Positions 6,400 to 12,499 of a stretch of 15,370 nt of DNA are shown here, piece after piece (positions within the stretch are counted from its first letter, which is position 1; every line of letters begins with the position of its first letter). The notes beneath the pieces were generated by a model. It ran no database searches. It was not told where the DNA came from and was given only the letters and a program-made list of their open reading frames with translations. The position numbers were made by a program, and so were the translations under genes. The DNA is from AC-32 sp045806105 (lineage in GTDB: Bacteria; Actinomycetota; Thermoleophilia; Gaiellales; Gaiellaceae): the NCBI GenBank assembly GCA_045806105.1, contig JBJMJY010000073.1:1-15370 (forward strand). Reading direction: 5' to 3'.

Positions 6400-6405
6400 A
6401 ATCTA
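6400..6405 (-). promoter_or_regulatory. -10-like box TAGATT of the peptidase gene
   Basis: On the minus strand TAGATT lies 9 nt before the ATG at 6390, in the 28-bp gap behind the response-regulator stop. No ribosome site is visible, so a leaderless or near-leaderless start is likely. Confidence 0.45.
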
Positions 6406-6418
6406 CCGACCCCGCCGC

Positions 6419-6796
6419 TCAGCGCGGCGCGAGCTCGCGCACGACGCCGAGGAGCTGCTCGAGGCGAAACGGCTTCGGCACGATGCCGTCTGCCTCGGCG
6501 ATCGTGGGCGCGTCCAGTCGGGCGCTGCCCGTGAAGAGCACCACCGGCGCGCCGTGCCCCCGCTTGCGCAGCGAGCGCATCAACGCCAGGCCGTCGTCGG
6601 CGCCGACGTGGACGTCGAGCAGGACGAGGCCGACGCCTCCGTCCTCCAGTGCCTCCTCCGCGGCCGCGACGCTCGGCGCCTCGACGACGCGATAGCCGTC
6701 GAGCTCGAGGTTGACGCGGCAGAGGAGCCGCAAGGACTGGTCGTCCTCGACGATCAGAACCAGCGGCGCACGAGTGCGCTCTGTGGACGCGGTCAC
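6419..6796 (-). CDS. Receiver-only response regulator
   Basis: The 125-residue protein is a single CheY-like receiver domain. The acidic pair D18-D19 follows LVLIVE, the phosphoacceptor Asp is D61 in LVLLDVHV, the switch Thr is T89 in VLFTGSA, and the conserved Lys is K108 in VPKPF. There is no output domain, so it must act on a partner protein, such as a histidine kinase, phosphorelay member or other effector; none is encoded beside it. GTG 6796 is the first usable start. The in-frame extension further upstream is unlike protein. The gltX stop lies 109 bp upstream, and an A/T-rich patch at 6825-6845 may hold its promoter. Confidence 0.9.
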   Translation of the reverse strand: MTASTERTRAPLVLIVEDDQSLRLLCRVNLELDGYRVVEAPSVAAAEEALEDGGVGLVLLDVHVGADDGLALMRSLRKRGHGAPVVLFTGSARLDAPTIAEADGIVPKPFRLEQLLGVVRELAPR

Positions 6797-6821
6797 CGCG
6801 TATCCATTTTCCCCGCTCGAA

Positions 6822-6848
6822 CGTTTATTAGTCAGAAATGATAAAGGC
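6822..6848 (-). promoter_or_regulatory. A/T-rich patch, possible response-regulator promoter
   Basis: In very GC-rich surroundings this patch holds CTTTATCATTTCTGAC and TAATAAACG on the minus strand, 30-50 nt before GTG 6796. TAATAA could serve as a -10. No good -35 is visible, so the exact promoter is unsure. Confidence 0.3.
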
Positions 6849-6905
6849 TGCGGACGGACTCCCCCAGCCGACGCCGCTCTTCCGCCGCCGGGCGTGGTTG
6901 GCCTT

Positions 6906-8177
6906 TCAGCGGGCGCTGGATCCACTCGCGCCGCCGCGGCCGCTGCCGAGCCGCGAGAGGGCCTCGTCCTTCCCGAGCACCTCGAGGCTCTCGAAGAGGC
7001 CGGGCGACACCTTCGATCCTGTGATCGCCAGGCGAATCGGCTGAAACGCCTCGCGCGGCTTGAGCCCGAGCTCGTCCGCCAGCCCGCGCAGCGCCTCCTC
7101 GATCCCGGCCGCCTGGAACGGCTCCACCGAGGCCAGCCTCTCGGCCGCCGCCGGCAGCACCTCGCCGTCGAGGTCGCCCTCCGGCTCGACGCGCGCGAAG
7201 AAGAAGCCCGCGAAGGCCGGGAACTCACCAATCGTCGCGATCTTGTCCTGCACGAGCGGCGCGACCTTGCGAACGTGCTCCTCGGCCCACTCGTATCCCT
7301 GCTCGCGCAGGTAGGCGACGAGCCGGTCGGCGTACTCCGCCGCCGGAAGCGCACGTAGGTAGACGCCGTTCAGCCACTCGAGCTTCTTGAAATCGAATAC
7401 CGACGGACTGGCCCCGACTCGCTCGAGCGAGAAGCGCTCGACGAGCTCCTCGCGGGACATGACCGTGGTCTTGTCGTCGTAGCTCCAGCCGAGCAGCGCA
7501 AGGAAGTTGACCAGCGCCTCGGGGATGTACCCCTGGGCCCGAAACTCCTCGACAGAGGTCGCGCCATGACGCTTCGAGAGCTTCTTGCCGTCCTCGCCGA
7601 GGATGTTCGCGAGGTGGCCGTAGGCCGGAAGCGGAGCCCCGAGGGCCTCGAGGATCCGGATCTGCCTCGGCGTGTTCGAGATGTGGTCGTCCCCGCGCAG
7701 GACGTGCGTGATCCCGTCGAGCCAGTCCTCGACCGGAGAGGCGAAGTTGTAAGTCGGGCGGCCGTCGGCCCGCACGATCACGAGGTCGTCGAGCCGCTCG
7801 TTCTCCCATTCGATGCGGCCGCGGATCAGGTCGTCCCACGCGGTGACGCCGTCCTCGGGCATGCGCATCCGGATCGCGCCCTCGTCCTCGTACGCCTTCC
7901 CCTCGGCTACGAGCCGCGCCGCCTCCTCGCGGCAGCGCTCCATCCGGTCGAGCTGGAACGTGACCTCGCCGTCCCAGTCAAGCCCCAGCCAGCGCAGGGA
8001 CTCCTGGATCTGCGCCGTCGCCTCCGCGACCTCGCGGTTCGTGTCCGTGTTCTCGATCCGGAGGTGGAACTCGCCGCCCTCGCGCCGAGCGAAGAGCCAG
8101 TTGAAGAGCGCGGTGTGCACTCCCCCGATGTGGAGGAAACCGGTCGGGCTGGGCGCGAAGCGGACGCGGATGCTCAC
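6906..8177 (-). CDS. gltX: Glutamyl-tRNA synthetase, short zinc-less variant
   Basis: This class I aminoacyl-tRNA synthetase ligates glutamate to tRNA-Glu, and to tRNA-Gln in non-discriminating forms. The HIGH motif is HIGG at 16-19 (APSPTGFLHIGG), the KMSKS loop is KLSKR at 199-203 (GEDGKKLSKRHG), and LRIENTD (39-45) corresponds to the usual RIEDTD box. At 423 residues it is clearly shorter than the usual 465-500. The sequence passes from EGKAYEDEG (about 92-100) straight to IRMRMPEDG, skipping the roughly 40-residue Cys-containing insert that binds zinc in many bacterial GluRS. The GTG start has no ribosome site but a TAGCCT box lies 6 nt upstream, suggesting a leaderless mRNA. The shortened form may be normal in this lineage. 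Confidence 0.95.
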   Translation of the reverse strand: MSIRVRFAPSPTGFLHIGGVHTALFNWLFARREGGEFHLRIENTDTNREVAEATAQIQESLRWLGLDWDGEVTFQLDRMERCREEAARLVAEGKAYEDEGAIRMRMPEDGVTAWDDLIRGRIEWENERLDDLVIVRADGRPTYNFASPVEDWLDGITHVLRGDDHISNTPRQIRILEALGAPLPAYGHLANILGEDGKKLSKRHGATSVEEFRAQGYIPEALVNFLALLGWSYDDKTTVMSREELVERFSLERVGASPSVFDFKKLEWLNGVYLRALPAAEYADRLVAYLREQGYEWAEEHVRKVAPLVQDKIATIGEFPAFAGFFFARVEPEGDLDGEVLPAAAERLASVEPFQAAGIEEALRGLADELGLKPREAFQPIRLAITGSKVSPGLFESLEVLGKDEALSRLGSGRGGASGSSAR

Positions 8178-8183
8178 GCCCAG

Positions 8184-8189
8184 AGGCTA
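8184..8189 (-). promoter_or_regulatory. -10-like box TAGCCT of gltX
   Basis: On the minus strand TAGCCT ends 6 nt before the GTG start of gltX, the distance expected if transcription begins at the start codon. No ribosome site is present. Confidence 0.45.
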
Positions 8190-8238
8190 TCGTCGGCGAG
8201 CTTCAGGCCTGTGCGTGTCCGAGATACCGCGTTAGCAC

Positions 8239-8265
8239 GGCCGCGCCGGCAAAGCCGGCACGGCC
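8239..8265. repeat. Near-perfect hairpin between gltX and the glycosylase operon
   Basis: Positions 8239-8250 and 8254-8265 form a 12-bp inverted repeat around AAA with one mismatch on plus, which becomes a G-U pair on minus. A second short direct repeat, GTCGGCGCC, follows at 8272-8280 and 8286-8294. The structure sits in the divergent gltX/glycosylase intergenic region and could be an operator or an mRNA leader hairpin for the repair operon. No T tract supports a terminator. Confidence 0.45.
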
Positions 8266-8298
8266 TCCATGGTCGGCGCCGCCGAGTCGGCGCCTCGG

Positions 8299-8334
8299 CG
8301 TGCTGACGTGGCGGAGCCGTGCTGACGTGGCGGA
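8299..8334 (+). repeat. 19-bp tandem duplication over the glycosylase start
   Basis: A 17-base unit, CGTGCTGACGTGGCGGA, is present at 8299-8315 and again at 8318-8334 (period 19). Each copy carries a GTG in the coding frame or next to it, which makes two starts (8300 and 8327) possible. The first copy also supplies GGAG at 8313-8316, 10 nt before GTG 8327. Confidence 0.75.
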
Positions 8335-9361
8335 CCGGGTCCTGACACATCGCGAGCTGAACCGGACGACGCTGCTGCGACAGCTCTTGCTGCGCCGGGA
8401 GCGCCTCTCGCCGGTCCGAGCGGTCGAGCGGCTCGCCGGGCTCCAGGCACAGCTGCCCTCGTCGCCCTACCTCGCGCTCTGGGCGCGGCTGGAGGGCTTC
8501 GAGCGGCCGGCGCTCGAGCGTGCGCTGAAACAGCGGCGAGTCGTGAAGGCGCTGCTGATGCGCGCGACGATGCACCTCGTCTCCGCGCGCGACCTCCCGT
8601 ACCTCGACGGAGCCGTGCGCGCCGCGCGAACGGTGACCCGCGCCCGCGGGGCGGCGCCGCCGTCGGACGAGCTCGTGCAGCGGATCGTCGCGCTGACACG
8701 CGAGCGCCCGCGGACGCGGACGGAGATCATGGAGGCGCTGGGGTTCCCCTCCCGCACGCAGGACGTCGCGGAGATGCGCACCTATTCCTGGGTGATGGCG
8801 CTCGGCCGGCTGGAGCAGACCCCGGAGTCGGCCTTCTACGCGTTCCGCGGCTCGCCGGCCTACGAGCCTGCCGACCACGAGCACCCGCCGCTCCACGAGG
8901 CGGCCGCATACACGATCGGCCGCTACCTGGCCGCGTTCGGCCCGGCCACGCGCGCCGACGCCTCGCAGTGGAGCGGCGTGCCGATCCGCGACCTCGAGCA
9001 GGGCTTCGAAGCGCTGCGCTACCGCACCTTCCGAGACGAGCACGGCCGCGAGCTCCTCGACTTGCCGCGCGCGCCGCTCGCGCCCCCCGACGCGCCCGCG
9101 CCGCCGCGGCTCCTGCCCCGCTGGGACGAGCTTCTGCTCGCCCACAAGGACCGCACGCGTGTCCTCCCCGACGAATATCGCAAGACCGTGATTCACAAGA
9201 ACGGCGACGTGCAGCAGACCTTCCTGGCCGACGGCGTGGTCGCGGGCCTCTGGACGCGCGAGGGCGACCGGATCGCGCTACAGCCGTTCGCCCGGCTTCC
9301 GCCCGCGACGCGGCGAGAGCTCGAGGACGAGGCCACACGGCTGGCCGCTTGGCTCGGCTAG
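8327..9361 (+). CDS. AlkZ/YcaQ-type (HTH_42) DNA glycosylase-like protein
   Basis: This protein of about 344 residues belongs to the winged-helix HTH_42 superfamily (formerly DUF1006). Its N-terminus, RELNRTTLLRQLLLRRERLS, is typical. The catalytic-loop motif is GLQAQ (Q40-A41-Q42), followed by PYLALWARLEGF and the LMRATMHLVSARDL box. Members such as AlkZ and YcaQ are DNA glycosylases that remove bulky or crosslinked alkylated bases; the QxQ form points to the AlkZ-like rather than the YcaQ-like (QxD) branch. Endonuclease IV follows after 9 nt, as expected for a repair partner. GTG 8327 is chosen because GGAG lies 10 nt upstream and the family start fits; GTG 8300 is the alternative. The substrate lesion is unknown. 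Confidence 0.85.
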   Translation: MADRVLTHRELNRTTLLRQLLLRRERLSPVRAVERLAGLQAQLPSSPYLALWARLEGFERPALERALKQRRVVKALLMRATMHLVSARDLPYLDGAVRAARTVTRARGAAPPSDELVQRIVALTRERPRTRTEIMEALGFPSRTQDVAEMRTYSWVMALGRLEQTPESAFYAFRGSPAYEPADHEHPPLHEAAAYTIGRYLAAFGPATRADASQWSGVPIRDLEQGFEALRYRTFRDEHGRELLDLPRAPLAPPDAPAPPRLLPRWDELLLAHKDRTRVLPDEYRKTVIHKNGDVQQTFLADGVVAGLWTREGDRIALQPFARLPPATRRELEDEATRLAAWLG

Positions 9362-9370
9362 CGTCAGGGC

Positions 9371-10276
9371 GTGCTCCTCGGCGGCCATTGCTCGGGCGGG
9401 ATCAAGAAGGCACTCGAGAACGCGCACGCCTTCGGGATGGACTCCGTGCAGCTGTTTGCCCAGAGCCCGCGCACGTGGCGCTTTCCGGAGCACGATCCTG
9501 CCGACCTCGAGGCCTTCAAGGCCCGACGCGAGGAGCTGGGCATCGGCGCGGTCGCGATCCATGCGCTGTACCTGCTCAACCTCGCGAGCCCGAAGGCGGA
9601 CTTCTACGAGAAGAGCGTCGAGACGCTTCGCAAGACCGTCGACGCGGCCTGCGCGATCGGTGCCGAGGCGGTCGTCTTCCACGTCGGCTCCCACCAGGGC
9701 GCGGGCTTCGAGGCCGGGCTCGAGCGCGTGGTTCCGGCGCTGGCCCAGGCGCTCGAGCGCTGCAGCGACACGACGTGGCTCTGCATGGAGAACACCGCCG
9801 GCACCGGCGATACCATCGGCCGCTCGCTCATGGAGCTCGCAGCGCTCTACGAAGCGCTCGACCGGCACCCACGGCTCGGCGTGTGCCTCGACTCGTGCCA
9901 CCTGTTCGCCTCCGGCTACGACGTGACCGATGCCAGGGAGCTCGACGGGGTCGTGAACGAGCTCGACCGGCTGATCGGCCTCGACCGGCTGCGCTGTCTG
10001 CACGTGAACGACTCGAAGACCCCGCTCGGCTCGAACCGCGACCGGCACGACAACATCGGCGACGGGCTGATGGGGAACAAGCTCGCGGTCTTCCTCAGGC
10101 ACCCGAAGCTGCAGGGCCTGCCCGCGCTGCTCGAGGTGCCCGGTACGGACGGCCACGGACCTGACAAAGAGCAGATGACAAAGCTACGGAAGCTGTACGC
10201 GAAGGCTATGAAGCAATCCGGGCGAACACCCGGAACGACGGCTCGCCCACGGGCAGCTCGTGGAACTCGGGGTTGA
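9371..10276 (+). CDS. nfo: Endonuclease IV (AP endonuclease)
   Basis: The enzyme cuts the DNA backbone 5' of abasic sites in base excision repair and has a three-metal TIM-barrel active site. Ligand motifs are all present: H64 in AIHALYLLNLAS, H104 and H108 in VVFHVGSHQG, E140 in LCMENTAG, D174 and H177 in CLDSCHLFASGYD, H211 in LHVNDSK, D224 and H226 in DRHDNIGDG, and E255 in LLEVPGTD. The usual family length is near 280; here 301, because a basic tail of about 20 residues (after AKAMKQ) overlaps the convergent gene by 71 bp. The GTG start is 9 nt behind the glycosylase stop, so the two are almost certainly cotranscribed. Confidence 0.95.
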   Translation: MLLGGHCSGGIKKALENAHAFGMDSVQLFAQSPRTWRFPEHDPADLEAFKARREELGIGAVAIHALYLLNLASPKADFYEKSVETLRKTVDAACAIGAEAVVFHVGSHQGAGFEAGLERVVPALAQALERCSDTTWLCMENTAGTGDTIGRSLMELAALYEALDRHPRLGVCLDSCHLFASGYDVTDARELDGVVNELDRLIGLDRLRCLHVNDSKTPLGSNRDRHDNIGDGLMGNKLAVFLRHPKLQGLPALLEVPGTDGHGPDKEQMTKLRKLYAKAMKQSGRTPGTTARPRAARGTRG

Positions 10277-10622
10277 TGCACCCGAGCTCCTCCGCCCGGC
10301 TCTCGTAGCACGCCTCGACCTCGACGCGGCACATCGGCAGTGCGGGCGCGGTTGCCCGCACCGCCCCGAAGCCGCCGCGCCGCGACTCGGCCTCGCGCAG
10401 CAGGTCGAAGTCGATCTCGACCTCGAAGACCTTCATCACGCAGCCCATGTAGGTGTGCCCGAACTCCTCGTACGAGTAGACGAACGGGCAGTCGCGCTCC
10501 ACGCAGGCGCCGGGATACACGACCTTGTCGCAATGGACGTCGCAGCGGCGGCACTCGACCTCGTCCTGAGGGCGCAACGGAAGCTCCGTCGGCTGAGCTG
10601 CCGCCTGCTCGCGTATCTCCAT
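10206..10622 (-). CDS. Nine-cysteine protein of unknown function
   Basis: The 138-residue soluble protein has nine Cys: C24, C27 and C31 (CRRCDVHC), C40, C45, C61, C98, C105 and C115. A CxxC-x3-C cluster and further Cys spread through a compact domain suggest bound zinc or an iron-sulphur cluster. Recognisable segments are GACVERDCPFVYSYEEFGHTY, then an acidic VFEVEIDFDLL, then GCINPEFHELP. I recall related proteins in other actinobacteria but know no function. The ATG at 10622 has only a weak CAGGG upstream. It follows the HAD gene after 62 bp on the same strand and overlaps the nfo 3' end tail to tail. Confidence 0.75.
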   Translation of the reverse strand: MEIREQAAAQPTELPLRPQDEVECRRCDVHCDKVVYPGACVERDCPFVYSYEEFGHTYMGCVMKVFEVEIDFDLLREAESRRGGFGAVRATAPALPMCRVEVEACYESRAEELGCINPEFHELPVGEPSFRVFARIAS

Positions 10623-10684
10623 GACCCTGATTGTGGGTGCAACCAGGCGCGCTCCGCAAGACTTGACAAGCTGGCCGCGCGCGG

Positions 10685-11404
10685 CTAGGCGGCTATGCGG
10701 CGGACGACGTTCAGGACGTCGAGCTGCGTGAACGCCTGGTGGTCGGGCTCGGCGCCGTCGGGATGCTCGTCCGCCCGAAACCAGAGCGCCTGCACCGTCG
10801 TCATCCCGACCTCGGCGGCGCCGCGCACGTCCTCGTAGAGACGGTCGCCCACGAAGAGCGCGTGCTCCGCGTCGACCTCGAGCGCCTCGAGCGCGCGCTC
10901 GAAGATCGCGGGGTGCGGCTTGCGCATCCCGATCTCCGACGAGAACACGCTGAAGTCGAGCCGCTCCGCGAGCCCCATCTGCTCGAGGTCGCGGTGGAGC
11001 AGCCAGCCGGGGTCGAACGCGTTCGAGACGAGCCCAAGCCTGAGCCCGAGCGCGCGCAGCGACTCCAGCAGCGGGTGCGTGTGCGCGGCGAGGATGCGCG
11101 CCGGGTCCCAGGCGCGGTGCTCGGCCTCGAGGAAGCGGCCGAGCGCCTCGTCGTCGATCTCGACGCCGAAGTCGGCGAGGAGGCGCCGCACGAGACCCGG
11201 GTACTCGATCTCCTCGATCGTGCCGGGTACCCAGAAGAGCGGCTCGTACTCCTCGCGGAAGCGCTCCGTCACCTCGCCGGCGTATGGGAGATCGTCCCGC
11301 CCGATCGCGGCGAGGCCGGCGTGGTGGCCGGCGGCGACGAGCTCGGGGGAGTACGCGAACTGCATCAGCGTGTCGCCCCAGTCGAAGAGGACGGCCTCCA
11401 GCAT
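10685..11404 (-). CDS. HAD-superfamily hydrolase (phosphatase-like)
   Basis: This 239-residue haloacid dehalogenase-like protein has the four HAD motifs. Motif I is FDWGDTL with nucleophile D8. Motif II is LVSNAF with S127, motif III has K162 in RKPHPAIF, and motif IV is FVGDRLYEDV with D187 and D192. A helical cap lies between motifs I and II (about 20-100). In motif I the residue two after the nucleophile is Gly10 rather than Asp, so the usual general acid/base is missing or shifted to D11; such FDWG forms occur in the family. The substrate is unknown. It is divergent from the cation antiporter across 20 bp and starts 9 nt behind a TAGCGT box. Confidence 0.88.
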   Translation of the reverse strand: MLEAVLFDWGDTLMQFAYSPELVAAGHHAGLAAIGRDDLPYAGEVTERFREEYEPLFWVPGTIEEIEYPGLVRRLLADFGVEIDDEALGRFLEAEHRAWDPARILAAHTHPLLESLRALGLRLGLVSNAFDPGWLLHRDLEQMGLAERLDFSVFSSEIGMRKPHPAIFERALEALEVDAEHALFVGDRLYEDVRGAAEVGMTTVQALWFRADEHPDGAEPDHQAFTQLDVLNVVRRIAA

Positions 11405-11412
11405 GCGCCGGT

Positions 11413-11418
11413 TACGCT
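11413..11418 (+). promoter_or_regulatory. -10-like box TACGCT of the antiporter gene
   Basis: TACGCT ends 6 nt before GTG 11425, which would place the transcript start at the start codon. It overlaps the opposed HAD box by 5 bp. The -35 region lies within the HAD gene and is not clear. Confidence 0.45.
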
Positions 11419-11419
11419 A
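11414..11419 (-). promoter_or_regulatory. -10-like box TAGCGT of the HAD gene
   Basis: On the minus strand TAGCGT ends 9 nt before ATG 11404. It shares five of its six positions with the TACGCT box of the divergent antiporter gene. Confidence 0.45.
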
Positions 11420-11424
11420 GCGCC

Positions 11425-12483
11425 GTGGGCCGGAAGCTCCTCTGGGCATCGCTCGTCCTGGCCCCGATCACATTCGCTCTCCGCTACGTCTTCGACGTGG
11501 GCGACACCGCCCTGTTCGTGGCGTCGGCTGCCGCGCTCGTGCCGCTCGCGTGGCTGATCGGCGAGGCGACCGAGCACGCCGGCGAGCACACCGGCCCGGG
11601 GATCGGCGGCTTCCTCAACGCGAGCTTCGGCAACGCGCCGGAGCTGATCATCGCGCTCTTCGCCGTGAACGCGTCGCTGCCCAACGTCGTGCGCGGCTCG
11701 CTCATGGGCAGCGTCGTCTCCAACATCCTGCTCGTGCTCGGCGCCGCGCTGATTTTCGGCGGTGGGGACGCGCGTCACGGCAATGCGCTCGACCGGTTTT
11801 CGCTCCTCCTTCAGCTCGGCCTCGTGATGGGGGCCGTGCTGCTCTTCCTCGTGCCGTCGGTCCCCGGCTGGTCCGGCGATCCCGAGCGCCACTCGCTTGC
11901 GGTCGCGACGATTCCCGTCTCGATCGTACTGCTGCTCGTCTACGTGGGCGCGACGCTCACCTCGCTGCGCCGGCACAAACGCTTGCACGAGGAGAGCGGC
12001 GAGCAGGCGGGCGAAGGTTGGTCGTTGCCGCTCGCGCTGGCGGCGCTGGGCGCCGCGACGGTGGTGACGGCGCTGATCAGCGAGACCCTCGTGCACTCGC
12101 TCGACACGTTCGCGCACGACGCAGGCCTCTCGGAATTCTTCATCGCGGCGGTGATCGTGGCGATCGTCGGCAACGCGGCCGAGCACGGCGGGGCGATCGT
12201 GATCGCGCACCGCGGCAAGCTCCCGCTGGCGACGGAGATCGCCGTCTCCTCGAGCGCGCAGGTCGCGCTGCTCGTGACGCCGGTCGTGGCGCTGCTCTCG
12301 TGGCTCGTCACTCCGGCGCTGCCGCTCTCGTTCCGGCCGGTCGAGCTCGCGGCGATGGGCGGAGCTGCGGCGCTGGTCGCGCTCGTGCTCGCCGACGGCC
12401 GAGGCCGTCGAGTCGAGGGGTATGTGCTGATCGCGGTGTACGTGGCCGTCGCGGCCGGGTTCTACGTCGCCGGCGACCGCTGA
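11425..12483 (+). CDS. cax: Ca2+/H+ antiporter, CAX family
   Basis: This 352-residue inner-membrane cation/proton exchanger has about eleven hydrophobic helices in two homologous halves. Each half carries the CAX signature: FGNAPELIIALFAV (GNAPE at 69-73) and VGNAAEHGGAIVIA (GNAAE at 249-253), whose acidic residues bind the cation. GSVVSNILLVLG (95-106) and SSSAQVALLVTP (275-286) are the paired partner helices. A charged loop (about 182-199) separates the halves. CAX proteins expel calcium or other divalent ions using the proton gradient. GTG 11425 is chosen because the frame upstream is Arg-rich non-protein sequence and lies inside the HAD gene. The gene is convergent with the hydrolase gene, 12 bp apart. 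Confidence 0.93.
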   Translation: MGRKLLWASLVLAPITFALRYVFDVGDTALFVASAAALVPLAWLIGEATEHAGEHTGPGIGGFLNASFGNAPELIIALFAVNASLPNVVRGSLMGSVVSNILLVLGAALIFGGGDARHGNALDRFSLLLQLGLVMGAVLLFLVPSVPGWSGDPERHSLAVATIPVSIVLLLVYVGATLTSLRRHKRLHEESGEQAGEGWSLPLALAALGAATVVTALISETLVHSLDTFAHDAGLSEFFIAAVIVAIVGNAAEHGGAIVIAHRGKLPLATEIAVSSSAQVALLVTPVVALLSWLVTPALPLSFRPVELAAMGGAAALVALVLADGRGRRVEGYVLIAVYVAVAAGFYVAGDR

Positions 12484-12499
12484 CCGCGCGGTCGGTCAG
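12480..12499. repeat. Short inverted repeat between convergent stops
   Basis: CTGACC (12480-12485) and GGTCAG (12494-12499) can pair across an 8-nt loop, and GACCGCGCGGTC (12482-12493) is itself a 12-bp palindrome. Both stop codons lie within it. It may help end both convergent transcripts, but it lacks T tracts. Confidence 0.3.

Noticed and set aside
4216..6534. 772-residue plus-strand ORF
   Set aside because: Arg/Ala/Leu-rich shadow of the GGDEF gene and the antisense of the peptidase gene, both of which have real motifs.
6797..7354. N-terminal extension of the response regulator
   Set aside because: The extension is an Arg/Ser-rich antiparallel shadow of gltX; the receiver domain begins just after GTG 6796.
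11284..11424. N-terminal extension of the CAX antiporter to 11284
   Set aside because: It is Arg-rich, lies antisense within the HAD gene, and the membrane protein begins naturally at GTG 11425.
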